Shown piece after piece: positions 23,655 through 35,181 of a stretch of DNA of 64,000 bases. The stretch's first letter is position 1. Every line of letters starts with the position of its first letter. Location of the stretch: assembly GCA_009103225.1 (NCBI GenBank), contig RHPI01003369.1, forward strand, positions 1,416,395 to 1,480,394, given 5' to 3'. A model generated the notes under the pieces. That model searched no databases and was not told the origin of the DNA. It saw only the letters and a program-made list of their open reading frames with translations. A program made the translations under genes and the position numbers. The stretch is from Chlorokybus atmophyticus. Its lineage: Eukaryota; Streptophyta; Chlorokybophyceae; Chlorokybales; Chlorokybaceae.

Positions 23655-26600
23655 TCACGCGTACACATGGTAGTTGCAAAACTTGCTGATGTGAGGGTGG
23701 GACCGGCCTTGCTCGCGCCAAGTATCATGATCAATCTTGACCCAATGCATGAGCTTGCACAAGGTAAGCCTCCCGACAACTTCGCCAGTTTGGTTGTCGT
23801 TCACCCTCCAGACACCAGGCGCGATGCGTGCAAGGTAATCAACCTCAACCTGCTTGTCCTCCTCTAATATGTTCCTAACCACAGCATACCAAGGTCCGGG
23901 AGCATCCTCGTCGCAGGCGTCTTCTTGTGAGTCTTCAACCACGGCAGGTGCCTTGCGCATGTTTGCTCTCTTACTGCGACGTGGCTGCTGGGTTGCGCGT
24001 GCATTGCTGTCGTTGAGTTGCTCCTGCAACTCCATGCAGAACTCGTTGGCAGGTTCTGTGGGCAACTTCAAGTCCCAAACGGACTTGGCTTGATCGCGTA
24101 TTTGCACCACCTCGCCGACTTTAGGCCAGATGGGGACATCAACATCGCCGGCCTTGACATACAGGTCAGGGTTCTGCAGATCATATGCTAGTTGCGGAGC
24201 TCTGTCAGCCTTGGAACCAGCTTTGGTCTGCCGACTGGGCAGCAGCATGAACTTTCGCAGGGATCTGTCAGCTGGAATACATACTTCATCGGAGCTCAAA
24301 GCCTTCACCAGGGCCGACCTTGTGTCAAGGTCACGGTACAAGGCACCAGCTGTGTCTGTGTACTTGACGTATTGGCGACCAGTAATGAAGACTCGAGGCT
24401 TCTTCTTGTAGATATGCACAAATACTTGCTTCACAGCAATGTAACTGTGGTCGTCTGTTACAACGTTATCAATGCCTAGGGGCAACTCTGTTCTGCACAG
24501 TAGAACACAAAGCTTGGTAGCAGTCAGACAGCAAGCACAACAGCACGTGTGAGGACAACAATCATTAGTATGATAGCAAGCAGTCTAACCTGTGAATCTC
24601 CCCATTAAGCAGCACAGCCTTGTAGTGGTAAGCCGTATTTTGCACGAGATGCCTAGCATCTGCTCTGATGTGCCTGCTGACCATCTTAATCCGCTCTGAG
24701 CTTAGTGGTGTGGGTTGACCTGGCAGCTGGTCAATACGTATGCCTCGAGCAAGAATGTCTTGTGACTCAGACCGGTGTGGACACGTCTTAGCCTTCTTCC
24801 AGAGTTCCAAAGCCTTGCTGTAACTGGGCGCTTCGTACCAAAAACCTCCTCCTAACACCGCTAGACACGCGATGGGACCGCGATTGCAGCTGAACGCGTG
24901 TTGCAAAGACCATGCCCGTGCGCTGGTCTTCGTGCAAAACAGTAAGCAGCCGCTCGTACCACAAGCGTACGTGTCGATGTATGTAGCTGAACTCATACTC
25001 TTTGTTGTTGGTGCTGGTCTCCAAGTGATCTGAGACAGCGCGCTCGAAGACGTAGCACCAGTACACATCATGGCTGCCGTGGCGGAAGATATCGTCCAGC
25101 AGATGACCTGCTCCAGCAGCATGCTCTAAAGGTCTCAAGTTGTGGCCAAAGCATTCTTCTGAGTTGATACGCCAGTAACGCAGTAAGCTGTCTGCCAGTC
25201 TGAGGGTGTTTTCGGTCCAGCCATTGAAGCGGGAGTGGCGATAGAACAGGCAGATGAGCTTGTGTAAGGACATGAAGACGTCGCGCATGTGCGAAGTCAG
25301 CAAGCCCGTTGTCACGTAAGGTGCAAAATCCTGCATAAACTTCTGGTAGTCTTCTGCCTTCCACCAGCCCAGCCTGTCTGTTATCCCCTTTGGAGAGCGC
25401 CCGGATCGCATTTCCTTGATCAAGGCTGCAGTGAAGTCCTTAGCCTGGACTCCACCAAGGGAACATCCACCACCCTTTCGTGCGCTCCCTTTGCAAAATT
25501 TGCATGGCAGAGGCCCTTCACTAGACCTTCACACAAGGTGTGCATGACGTCGTACACCACGTCCTTGAGTGGGCTGAAGCCATAGGCATGGTAGAGGCGC
25601 CACAGTTGGCTCCTGCCTGTGACACCTGTCTCCATGCTGACTTGTGTTCTAATAGCAGGGGTAGCAGCAGTCTCCAGCTTATCAATGTTGGTCAAAGTCT
25701 CATGTTTCTTCTCTCTCGGGCCATGGATGTCTTAAGTGCATGTAGTTCTGATCGTAGCGGTAGACCTTCTTCTGGTAGGTGTTGAGCTCCACTGCTTGGG
25801 AGTTGCTAGGATCAGCTGGACCATTGCTGGTTGATGCAGCAGCACGCTTTTTGCTGGCAGGTTGCTTCTTCTTCTTTTTCTTCTTCTTCTTCTTCTCAGC
25901 CGCCTGCTTCTTATTCCTGCTAGCAGACTTTGCCTGGCTGCTGGACTTGAAAACAGCCTTCTTGCAAGCAGACACCTGCTCGTCGTCGGACTCTGAAGCA
26001 GCCTTGCGCTTTACAGGCCTTTGGGCTTCTTCCATATAGTGCTGGGCCTTACACCAGCATCTGCGGCAGCCCAAGATTCCACCATCTTTCATCTTCAATA
26101 TCTGACACTGGGCTGGGTGATCACCAGCCCAGATGAGCAGCATCGCACGCAAGCGCGTGGTAGCACCGGCTGCTTGAGAGTGCAGGTCAGGGCAAACTTC
26201 AGAGGTGGGGAGGGCATAATTGCAGGTGAAGCCCTCAAGCAGCAGTGATTCGAGCTCGTCTATAAGTGGCTTCAGAAAGGGGTCCATGTTGTCAACCCCC
26301 TTGGGAAGCTGATCTTTGGGCACAAAACCCACAGGAAGAAGCGAAGACGTCTGCGCGCTCAACAACTTGCCTCCGATCAAGATGGCCACGTTGATTATCA
26401 GCGTGTTGCGGGGGCTGGTGCTGGCTGTGGTGAAGCCTTGCCTCCGTTCAAGACGGCCACGTTGATCATCAGCGTGTTGCGGGGGCTGGTGCTGGCTGTG
26501 GTGAAGCCGTCCCAGTGGCCAATGAAGATGAGGTTCCTCGGGTCACCGCAAGCCATATGCTTGAAAGGACAGGTGACCTGCTCGCAGATGCGATACCGAA

Positions 26601-27971
26601 ACCTCCACTGCGGCTCATCATCACTGTCGCCTTCAGTGAAGTGGGGACCTGGTCTGTGAACTGTCTGGCAGTGCTCGCATCTGACTGGCAGCCAGTAGGT
26701 CTTTTTGGGGTTAAAGAAGTCGGAGATCTCTCTCATACGAGCTCCATCCCAGACTTCATGTTGACTGGCAGAAGGTACTGCTGGATCTTTGTCAAGCCAC
26801 CGCTCCCGGTGCAGCCAGGCCTGGAGCCATTGATGACAGATGGTTGGCACGCCCAACATAAGCTGCAACCTTGACCTGAGAGGGAGGTAGTAGAAACCCG
26901 TGCCTTCCTTGCGTTTCTAACTGCAGTCTGGGCACTGTTCTTTTGCCATGGCCTTGCGCTCCTTCTCGCGCTGAAAGTAGCTGGAGCGCACCGAGTCTTC
27001 GTGTTGCACAACGAGCTCAGCATTTGGATAGGGCTTGTCGAACAGGTGGCCGCAGGCACAGACAAAATAATGCAGTGTTGAAGGCATCCCCATGCGCTCA
27101 AACATGCCAATCAGGCTCTTGCAAGTAGTAGGCAGTTTGAAGCCTTCGCTCTTCTCATCGAACAATCCCTTCTTAGCCAAAGCCATCAGGGAGCTTTCGC
27201 CTTTAAAGAGGACAGGGAGCAGTTTGTTGAAGCAGTCCTGCGAGACTCCAGCTTCGTCTAGGATGGATGAGATCTCGATTATCTTGTCCAGGTAAGTTGT
27301 AGACGTCTGCTGCAGATCAGGCAACTTGTCTGCATCAAAGCTGTCCAAAGTGGGTTGCACAGTGGGAATGCTCCTCAGCCGTCTGGCCGCCTCGTCTTTA
27401 GCTAAGTGCGCATCGATGACCAAGCGCGGCTGCATGATCTGCGACACAGTAAGGGTGTGTAAGCAACGTGCATGCATGGTCACTTGTTCATCAGCGCAGG
27501 CCAAGCGAAGCAACTTACCAAGCCTTTGCACTTGGAGCAGAGGCAAAGGTCGCGACTGAAGGTTGGAGGCTGCTCAGGCTCAGGCTCTTGGTTGCCAGTA
27601 TGATCAGATTGCTCGGCGGCTCCAAAGTCCGGCATCTCTGGAGAAGATTGTTCTGCTGTCTGCTGGTTGGACAGGTGTGGTTGATTTTCAGGCGGAGGCT
27701 CGGGCTCCAAGGCAGATGCAGGTGCAGGTTCAGGCTCCAAGGCAGACGCAGGTGCAGGTTGCTGCAAATCACCTCCTCCTCCAGTGAGGTGCGGGCTAAT
27801 GTTTGTTGGACGCGCTTGCTGGGCGGCCCTCATCTCTTTAAGCAGTGACCGTTTAGCACGTACACTGGCTTTGCGTGGCTTCCCACCAGCATGCTTGATT
27901 AGTGCAAGCGTTTCATCAAACTGCTCACGCTCGCGCAGAACAGCAGACTGTTGAACAATGCGTCCTGCCAT
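23655..27971 (-). pseudogene. CACTA Tnp2-family transposase, interrupted by a 71-bp duplication
   Basis: DDE-type transposase that excises and reinserts the element. Starts MAGRIVQQSAVLREREQFDE at 27971, with a Pro/Glu repeat region, then a block ending KEQCPDCS (26929). The core follows. FIGHWDGFTTAST carries a probable catalytic Asp matching the DGF motif of Tnp2. DPFLKPLIDELESLL is next, then RAMLLIWAGDHPAQ with LGCRRCWC, a poly-Lys linker, KDVVYDVMHTLCEGLVK (second acidic motif) and GITDRLGWWKAEDYQKF. The DUF4218-like stretch HDVYWCYVFERAVSDHLE comes after these. The C-terminal block (24485-23655) includes VFVHIYKKKPRVFITGRQY and resembles DUF4216-type tails. The duplication at 26367-26508 shifts the frame just after the DGF motif. 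Several junctions look like short introns, so other breaks may be splicing rather than damage. Confidence 0.85.
26367..26508. repeat. 71-bp tandem duplication inside the transposase
   Basis: 26367-26437 and 26438-26508 are two adjacent copies that differ at only a few positions. As 71 is not a multiple of three, the second copy breaks the reading frame: one side ends ASPQPAPAPATR-stop and the other restarts in a different frame. The few differences indicate that the event is recent but not brand-new. Confidence 0.9.
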
Positions 27972-28299
27972 GGCTGCAGATGATAGCGTGTAAGTCGGAC
28001 TTGAATACTGCTAACAGTAACAGCATATGACGGACAACTTGGGGGCTAATAATTGGCAGCAGCGGTCACTGATATCTTGGATTTAGCAAACGAAAACGGA
28101 GCAACTACAAGCATTCACCTTGAACAAGTGAGACTGAATGCAAGACGCCCAGCAGCAAGCTAACAGCAAGCTAACAGACTGTAAGGGAGACACTCTCGAC
28201 CAAGCCTCAACGACAGAGCAAACCAAGCAACAATAACCAGCTAGCATAGGCCTTACCAACAAGAGCTCGTGAGCAGAAGTAGCTCCTTCTCCCCAGCAG

Positions 28300-28640
28300 C
28301 TTGTCAGCAGCTCCGCTCCGCCGCAGCAGCAGCACTTCCGCTTTGCAGCAGCAGCAGTTCCGCTTCGCAGCAACAGTAGCTCCGCTCCGCAGCAGCAGCT
28401 CAGTTCAACAGCAGCAGCAGCTCAGCCACCGTCCTCAAGAATCCAAGACTCCAGACACAGCTTCATCCAACCTGCCGCAGCTCAGCTCCAGCTCCAGCTG
28501 CTGTGCGATTTTGCCGGATCTGCTTCTTGGTAGAAGCAGCTTCTTCTCATAAGCAGCTCAGCAGCAGCAGCAGCAGTAGCTCACTGGCTTCTCCAAGTAA
28601 ATCAGCAGCAGCAGCTCGCGCCGCCGCCTCCTTCTCTTCC
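28300..28640 (+). repeat. CAG/CAGCTC-rich low-complexity tract
   Basis: Long stretch of CAGCAG and CAGCTC words upstream (minus sense) of the transposase, within the element's right arm. Open frames through it are serine/glutamine-rich by composition and are not supported as genes. Confidence 0.7.
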
Positions 28641-28689
28641 TCCAAGCATGCAGCTCAGCATCCCCTCCGACCCAGCTCAGCTCAGCTCC

Positions 28690-29128
28690 AAGGCTGCTGG
28701 TCGGTACGAGTGTGTTGTGCCGTTCTCGGCACAAGCCATTGATGTAATCCGCTGCCGGTCACAGCGCAGGAGGAGAGAAGGCTGCTGCTTTGCTACGGTA
28801 CAAGTCTACTGTGCCGCTCTCGGCATAAGTTTTCTGCACCGGTAGCGGCACAATAATTGACGAATGGTCAACGGATCGCTAGTCTCGAGCCGTGATCGGG
28901 ATGTGGAACCTTGTACCGATCACGGCACCAGCTCTGTTGTGCCAACTTCAGCTTGGACTGTCTTGTGCCGTCAATGGCACAAGGGAGCAAAGGCGCCGAC
29001 GCCGGCACAAGACTGCAGTCTGCGTACCGACCGCGGACGGCTTTTATTACTAGGAAGTCCTGACGGCACAGCCTGGTTGTGCCGTCTGGGCCGAAGAAGT
29101 TGACTGCTTGTGCCGTGAACGGCACGCA
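28690..29128. repeat. Right subterminal region with TTGTGCCG-N4-CGGCACAA palindromes
   Basis: A nearly perfect palindrome TTGTGCCGTTCTCGGCACAA lies at 28715-28734. Related half-sites and palindromes follow near 28810, 28845, 28910, 28970, 29003, 29062 and 29108. They carry the same CGGCACA heart as the left 26-bp array, but are spaced and inverted instead of tandem. Confidence 0.85.
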
Positions 29129-29144
29129 CTGCAGGCGCCATGTG
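29129..29144 (-). repeat. Right terminal inverted repeat of CACTA element
   Basis: CTGCAGGCGCCATGTG, followed directly by the TAT duplication at 29145-29147. It is complementary to the left end except at one position. Confidence 0.88.
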
Positions 29145-29147
29145 TAT

Positions 29148-30157
29148 GCGCAGGTGATGTGTCTGGTGTCCAATCGACGTATGCACTCACCTTGGATTGG
29201 ATTGTGTTTGTAGATGGAGCCGTGATACCATTCATGGTCTGCCGGCTAGAAGACCGTAACAAAGCTGCCGACTAACGCATCACCGCCCGCAGTGCAGCGC
29301 AGCCGACACACTCTGACATGCTCTTCCGCTGCCTGTCATGCAAGTTTTCGTGTGAGATACAGCAACATAGTGTGCATGGCAGCAAGTGAATGGAAAGGCT
29401 GCATGTGTAGGCGGCCTGACCTCTTGGCAGCTTGGTGGCCTGGCTGCTCCCGCCTCAGGAACGAGGGTGGTCTTGCTTTCGCGCCCGCATCGTGGTAGTG
29501 TGGTCTGCAATTGGGTGCGTGCACTGCTCAGTGCGTGCTAGTGTGCTGTATGCACCATGTGACACCGTGCCCTGCAACACGTGTGCACTCACTACCGCTG
29601 CGGCAAGGCGCGTTGTCTCGTTGGCTGTCGCACCCGGGCGGATGTACGGCATGTATTTCAGTGGTACACCATGCCACTCAAATGCGCTGCTGTTGCATTG
29701 ATGGCATGTGCATTGCCAGCTGAAAAACTTTGGAGAAAGCTGCATTGCAAGATAAAACTCTTGCAATGCAGCTTTGCTCTGCATGCCACTATGTGCTCCA
29801 CTGCGTAGCGGTGCCAACATACTGCCGTAAACCCATACATGTGCTGGTACTGCCTGCACTGATCTTCATGCTATGTGAGCCGAGCGCGCTGGCCGTTGCT
29901 AACTATGTATGCCTTGCATACACTGCAAGTGAGTGCACGTTGCGAAGGCGCTGTCGCTGATGGCGTGGCTGATAGGGTAGACATGGATCATAAAGCACGC
30001 CGCCGGTGGGAGTGGTGAACGTGCGGTTGGTACCGACGTGCGCCGCCGCTAGCACTGCTGATCGCCAAACCTAAATGTGTGCGCAAAACCCTAAGAGTGC
30101 AAGCGTTGGGCGGCGACTGAGGGTACGTTCAGTGCATCGCACCTTACAGATGTATGT
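29148..30157. other. Spacer between CACTA element and the next relic; contains a 17-bp perfect hairpin
   Basis: No gene recognised. Arms 29736-29752 and 29759-29775 pair perfectly around the 6-nt loop TAAAAC (AAAGCTGCATTGCAAGA and its complement). This could be a tiny foldback element or a small-RNA hairpin, but arms of only 17 bp are short for a microRNA precursor. Confidence 0.6.
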
Positions 30158-33100
30158 CTATCTCATCGATGGAGGTGAGCCAGGCATGCAACTGGAAGTC
30201 AAGCTCCTCATCAGCGTCATCAATATTGTCGTCATCGTCAGCAGGTCAATGGTTGTCTTCGCTATCACTGTTACCCTCTGGCTGGTGATCGTCCTCGTCG
30301 CTGTCCTCGACTTCAGACTCGTCATCACTGGCAAGTTCTTCTCGCTGCGTTTCTGGCATTGCTTGCTGAGAGGTTGGGACATCGAGACAGCCAAGGCAGC
30401 CGCAACCAGGCCCACATGCACTGCCGTGCTTGCGGCACTTGCATCTGCGAGTCTGACATTGACCCATTTTGCATTTGCAGCCGTTCAACAACAGCGTCGC
30501 GCGTGCTGATTGCCCTAATGTTTTCTTCAGTGTCCACCTGCGCCTTGAACATCCCCTAGTCCACCTTGTAGCCGAACTCATGCAGTGGCGGCTGAATGAC
30601 TTGGGCCTGGCACATTTGAGACCACATTTGTACCACCAACATAACGCGCTTCGCATGCAGCAGTAGCTGATGCTGAAGGTATCTCATCCTTGTCCTCGGC
30701 CGCTTTGCCTCAAATTCTTTGCTTGATTGCATGCAACCATGTTATAAGGCTGATGTGGTCGTCGGGTCGGCCCATGGGTGCAGGGCCACCGTTGACTTCG
30801 ATGAACAAGCTCTCGCTACTGTTGTGTCCCGGGAAGACATTCTTGTGCTTGCTATAGCAAGCACAACCAATCAAGCGCATGAGCAGCGTGGTGGCGCTGT
30901 GCTCCTCCAGACTTGCGACCCTTGTAACAAAGTCGCAATCCCTGGTCAAGACATCCGCCTGGAAAATTGTTTGCTGATCGCAGAAAAGTGATGTGTAGTC
31001 ACATCCAGTGGCGGCAAAGAAGATCATGATGAAAAGTGCACTCTACGTCACAGGAACAAAGCGCAGCCGTGGCAGCTGCACCAGATGTCTAAGCAGCTTG
31101 CTGAGGTCAATGAACAGAGGTCTACAGCTATGGTTGGCGCTAGTGGCCAGCTGTATGTACACTTGCTTGCTGTCGTGGCCCCATTGCTCCAATGCTGCAA
31201 GACCAATGATGGACACGTCGGTGTTCGGGGAGTGAATGAGCACTATCTTGATGTCTGAACATTGTGCATGCAGCCATACGCGCAAGTCGCTCTCGGCGTG
31301 GTTGCATGTAAGCAGGTTGGTCACTCCAACATCCACTTCGCAGCCGTGGTGTGTAACCACCCACGCATTGTCCTTCCACTGAGGTGCATCACCTTCCCCC
31401 CGACATAATAAAACTCTGTCCTGACCTTAGATGCTGGGCCACCATCTTCAGCAAGTATCCAGTCATCAGCGAGCATCACATGCAGCTCCTTGACAGAGGG
31501 GTTGGAGAGGCGCGGCAGAACGCTGCTGCGAAGCGTCTGAACCAGGTAATCTTGCATGTTAACAACACCGCTGCTGGGGTCTTGTCGATGAGGAACATGC
31601 CCTTTGCTATCACCACCTCACCTTCACCTGGGTGTCGCATCAGTTGGGCCCCATCACACGCGGCGCAGAGGTCACTTAAGAACTTCGCTTTGTCGCCCTT
31701 GCGCATGTTGCCTTCATGATCAAACATGGCAAGTGGGATCTTCTGGTACTGCTGCATGCATACTGCTTGAGTCGCGTTGCTGGCACATAGTGCCTTCAGT
31801 ATGAGAGTCGTGGTCTAGTTCATGCGCGCAAGCACCCTGGCTGACGGGTGAGCCTGTTGTCTTACTTGCATTGTCTTCACACCAAATTGGCAACCTACTT
31901 TAGTGGCTGTCATCTCCCCATAATGGGTGACCTTTGCATACAGCAGAAACTGATCCAGACCAATGCTGTAGTGTCTCACCAGGTCTAAAGCAGCCGCAGG
32001 GTTGGCCTCTCGTAAACCAAGTGCACGAGGTGCTCGTCATGAGATTGCCACAGCACGTCAGCCTCAGTGAGCAGTTGCAGCATAGCTCCAACATGGCATC
32101 CTATCTTGTTGCTTGGCACCACTAAAAGAGGTGTGCTTTGGACAACTGGGTCTTTGCTAAGCGGACTAAGCAGAGAGAGCACCCGCTTCACGACCAGCGC
32201 TGTGTATGGGAGGTAGAGTGCTTTGTGCTGCATGAATTTCTACCGTTGGACGACACATAGTCGACTTAAGGTTGTTGTTGACTGATGTCTCGTGCGCTTC
32301 GTCACCCGTAACAATGCTGCACGCTGTTCTGGTGAAACTGACACGAAATGCTCCGGCATGCAGGTGCTTCAGCACATCTTAAGGCCAGCTCAAGATGTCA
32401 GCTAGGTGCTGTGTGAGGCGCTGGCAATGTGGACGATCCCATGTAAACGCTAGCGGAGCGAGTTGCTTGTAGGCCGCCACATGCAGCCTCCAAGCGCTGC
32501 TCCGAATTGCAAAGTACAGACCAAGTAATTGCAAAGTACAGACCAGTAAGCAGCCGCATCCCGTGTAGTTCAACCACATGCCCCATGTGGCATCATCTTG
32601 CCCATGTCTGCGCCCGTAATCCATGAAGGCGTAGTGCCGCTCGTCCTGCACAGTCTTATCTTCAATGCTATCCACCTCCACTTCCGCCCAAATGTCTGGG
32701 CATGCCGCATGGAAGCATTGTAGTTGGTAGCAATAGATTGCCTTCCAACTCTATACATACAAGGTACGCATGCATGCGCTTCCATTTACTAATTTTTGCA
32801 AGCTTTAGGTTGCGTGCAGTTGATGCGAGGATGCCTGCAGCCACAGATATACCATCAAGGCCAGCGTCCCGGTACACCTTGAAGATGACCGGAAGCATGT
32901 TGTACAGGGCGTCCCAGTCACCCAGCATCCGCAACACTCACTCCCAACTACCCGGCTTTGTATCCTTCAAACGAATCATCAGGCTAAAGGTCTTTTGATC
33001 GCCAGCGACCACCACCTGGTGACGCAGTGCATCCACTCCCAACCGCTGCTTCAGCTCGAGCAAGGCTAGCCTTAGATAATCGAATTTCTTAGGGTTGTAG

Positions 33101-35181
33101 GGCAGGAGTGGCACAGTAGTGGTACATGACTCTGCTTGCAGGCTTCTCTTCAGTCTGGCACAAGTTGGCGACCACATTCTTCAGTTAGTTGTTGCCATAG
33201 CATGGTATCTCAGCACGCTCGATGACAGTGTTGTGCAGGACGGGCTTGAAGTGATTAGCTGCAGCCATCTGTAGCTCCTGCAACTTGTTATGGTGTCTGG
33301 CAATGGAGGGTACAGAAAGGGTCGCTGACCAGGAGGAGGGAGCTGCAAGTCTGATGAATCATGAAGCTGTCACAAGGGCTTTGCAAGTGCGCGCTCGCAC
33401 AGCAAATACTGGTTCTTCCACCATTGTTGAAGGTTCACCTGGCGTTGGTACACGGACTTGTGTCGTTGTGCAATGTAGATCTTTATCAGCAACGCCATTG
33501 TAGCGCAGCTGTCCACATGGTCTAAAATCCCAGCTGTCTATGCTTGCAATGATGGACTCACTGCCACCTGCCTGCACTGGACAGGGGGCATCTGCTAGTA
33601 TCTTAAAGCGCGCCATGATAAAGCGCTTGAGCGTTGAGCCGCTAGTGCGTACGCTCGTTTGGTTGAGCAACTACATCAGCTGGTTGAATGTGCTCATGGC
33701 GTTGACGCACTGTACAATGGCCATGTGCATGCGTGAGTACGCATGGGAGTTGCGGGTGTACACACAGCTGCTCAGCAGGTATGCGCAACGCAGCAGCTTG
33801 GCACGCTCCCACGCCGTGGGTTCATCCACGGCGTGGGAGCGTGCCAAGCTGCTTCTTAACCTTCACACCGCATAGTGCCTTAAACAATCGTTGCAGATCT
33901 GAGTGACTGTTGTCTAACTACTGGGTCTCGTCAAGAAAGCGCACGTCTGCGCAAGTGCCTTTGTTGAACTCACAGCGCCTGATAGCCTCCTGCTTCATTA
34001 ACCCACTGAGGTATGCCAACGTCTTGTCGCTAAGTTTGCTATCGTCTTGCACAGCCCTGGCAAATGCCTCCGGCAACACCAAAAACAGGCATGCAGGAGT
34101 CTACCCAGGAAGGGAGTATCAACGTCCCGTGACGTCGATGGCCGATTATCACTATAACCGCCTTTTCAAAAACACGCTTGATTGTTCGTACCAGGTTCTG
34201 GTGATGCAAGTACTTGTACATCCGGGCCAGGTCAGCAAGACGCACAGGTGTAATGTAGCGCAGCAGGTGCCACATACCTGAACGGATCGTTAGGCAGCTC
34301 ATCACATGGTCCAATAATGTCATGCAGGGCCTCTCTGTACTGCTGCAAACGCATGAACTATACACGCCACGCCGGTATTGGTTCAGTACGCCCTTACCCA
34401 AGCACGTCAATCACCTTTTGCAGTTGCTCTACTCGCGCATGCAGTGCGTTCGCATTGTCTTGTGCCAGCTGGGACATATGCTCTGCCTCAGTCAACCTCA
34501 GTAGGGCGGCATCATGTACGTTCACCAGACCATTCAGGTCAGCCTGCACAGTTTGCGGACACATGTGTTGTTTGGACACACCATCATGCCGCAACGGTAC
34601 TGTCATTTACACTTTTATGTTGGCTCTCACCCCCAACTCTGACTGCAGGTCTTCAATCCTAACATTGAGCTGATGCAGCTGCTCTTGCTAAGCAACGAAG
34701 CAAGTAGCACAACTGTCCAACGGCGCTCCCATTCTGTACGTCGCACAACCTGTTGATCATGCGCATCAACCCATCTCATCTGCTCCGCCTCTAACTGCTG
34801 TACAACTATGTGCGCTGCGTCACGCACTGAACGCAGCTTATCTCTCAGATGGTACGCCTCTTTCTGTAGGTTGTACACATAAGCATCCAACTGTGAATTG
34901 CTCTCGCTGTGTTCATCGGCCAATCGGTGACGCTGCGCTGCCCCAGCCATCTCGGCGACCATCACTTGGTGGCGATCGTTGGCAATCTATAGATTGCAGC
35001 GCAGCTCCGTCGCTTGTTGCCGAAGATCATCCACCTTTGTACACCAGGATTGCTCCCTCTGCTCGTGTGCACTCCTCTGCTGTGCTGCATCGTCGACGAC
35101 GGTCTTTGTTTGTGTTTGCAATTCTTGTTGATCAGACGATCCAGTCTTGTGGTCGCTTGTTAGAGTTTGCACCATATCCAA
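30158..35181 (-). pseudogene. Decayed gene for a large transposon-associated protein (GDQ/GDW, SPNTDV, TGCD and CXC motifs)
   Basis: Minus-strand blocks in consistent order, broken by many stops and frameshifts. N-terminal coiled coils (35181-34627, ending near 34394) come first. Then LPYNPKKFDYLRLALLELKQ with VVVAGDQKTFSL (33177-32938), LGDWDALYNMLPVIFKVYRD (from 32937) and GLYFAIRSSAWRLHVAAYKQ (32681-32379). VIAKGMFLIDKTPAA (31757-31476) is followed by NLLTCNHAESDLRVWLHAQ with IVLIHSPNTDVSI (31360-31043), then FFAATGCDYTS (31027-30710). The C-terminal cysteine cluster is NGCKCKMGQCQTRRCKCRK (30656-30246). I recall this layout from large uncharacterised proteins, repeated in many invertebrate and algal genomes, that look transposon-borne. 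The GDQ/GDW part may be DUF6589-like; the CXC part resembles tesmin/TSO1 repeats. Function unknown. No terminal repeats found. Confidence 0.6.
33792..33853. repeat. Perfect 28-bp hairpin
   Basis: Arms 33792-33819 and 33826-33853 are exact reverse complements around the 6-nt loop GTTCAT. The left arm reads AGCAGCTTGGCACGCTCCCA and continues for eight more bases. It lies within the decayed gene at 30158-35181. Confidence 0.95.

Larger units (their letters stand above)
16922..29144 (-). mobile_element. Complete CACTA (CMC/EnSpm) DNA transposon, 12,223 bp
   Basis: Ends carry 16-bp terminal inverted repeats that begin CAC: left CACACGGCGCCTGCAG and, read on the other strand, right CACATGGCGCCTGCAG (15 of 16 identical). 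They are flanked by TAT duplications. A second block (CCGTTC-N-CGGCACAAG) is shared about 22 bp further in at both ends. Between the ends lie a left subterminal 26-bp array, a minus-strand gene of unknown function, a plus-strand BED-finger/coiled-coil gene, a minus-strand Tnp2-type transposase and a right subterminal palindrome region. Repeat, target duplication and transposase class agree, so the superfamily call is firm. Orientation is given by the transposase. The 71-bp duplication in the transposase suggests this copy is not autonomous now. The element lies just upstream of the ceramidase gene. Confidence 0.9.
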
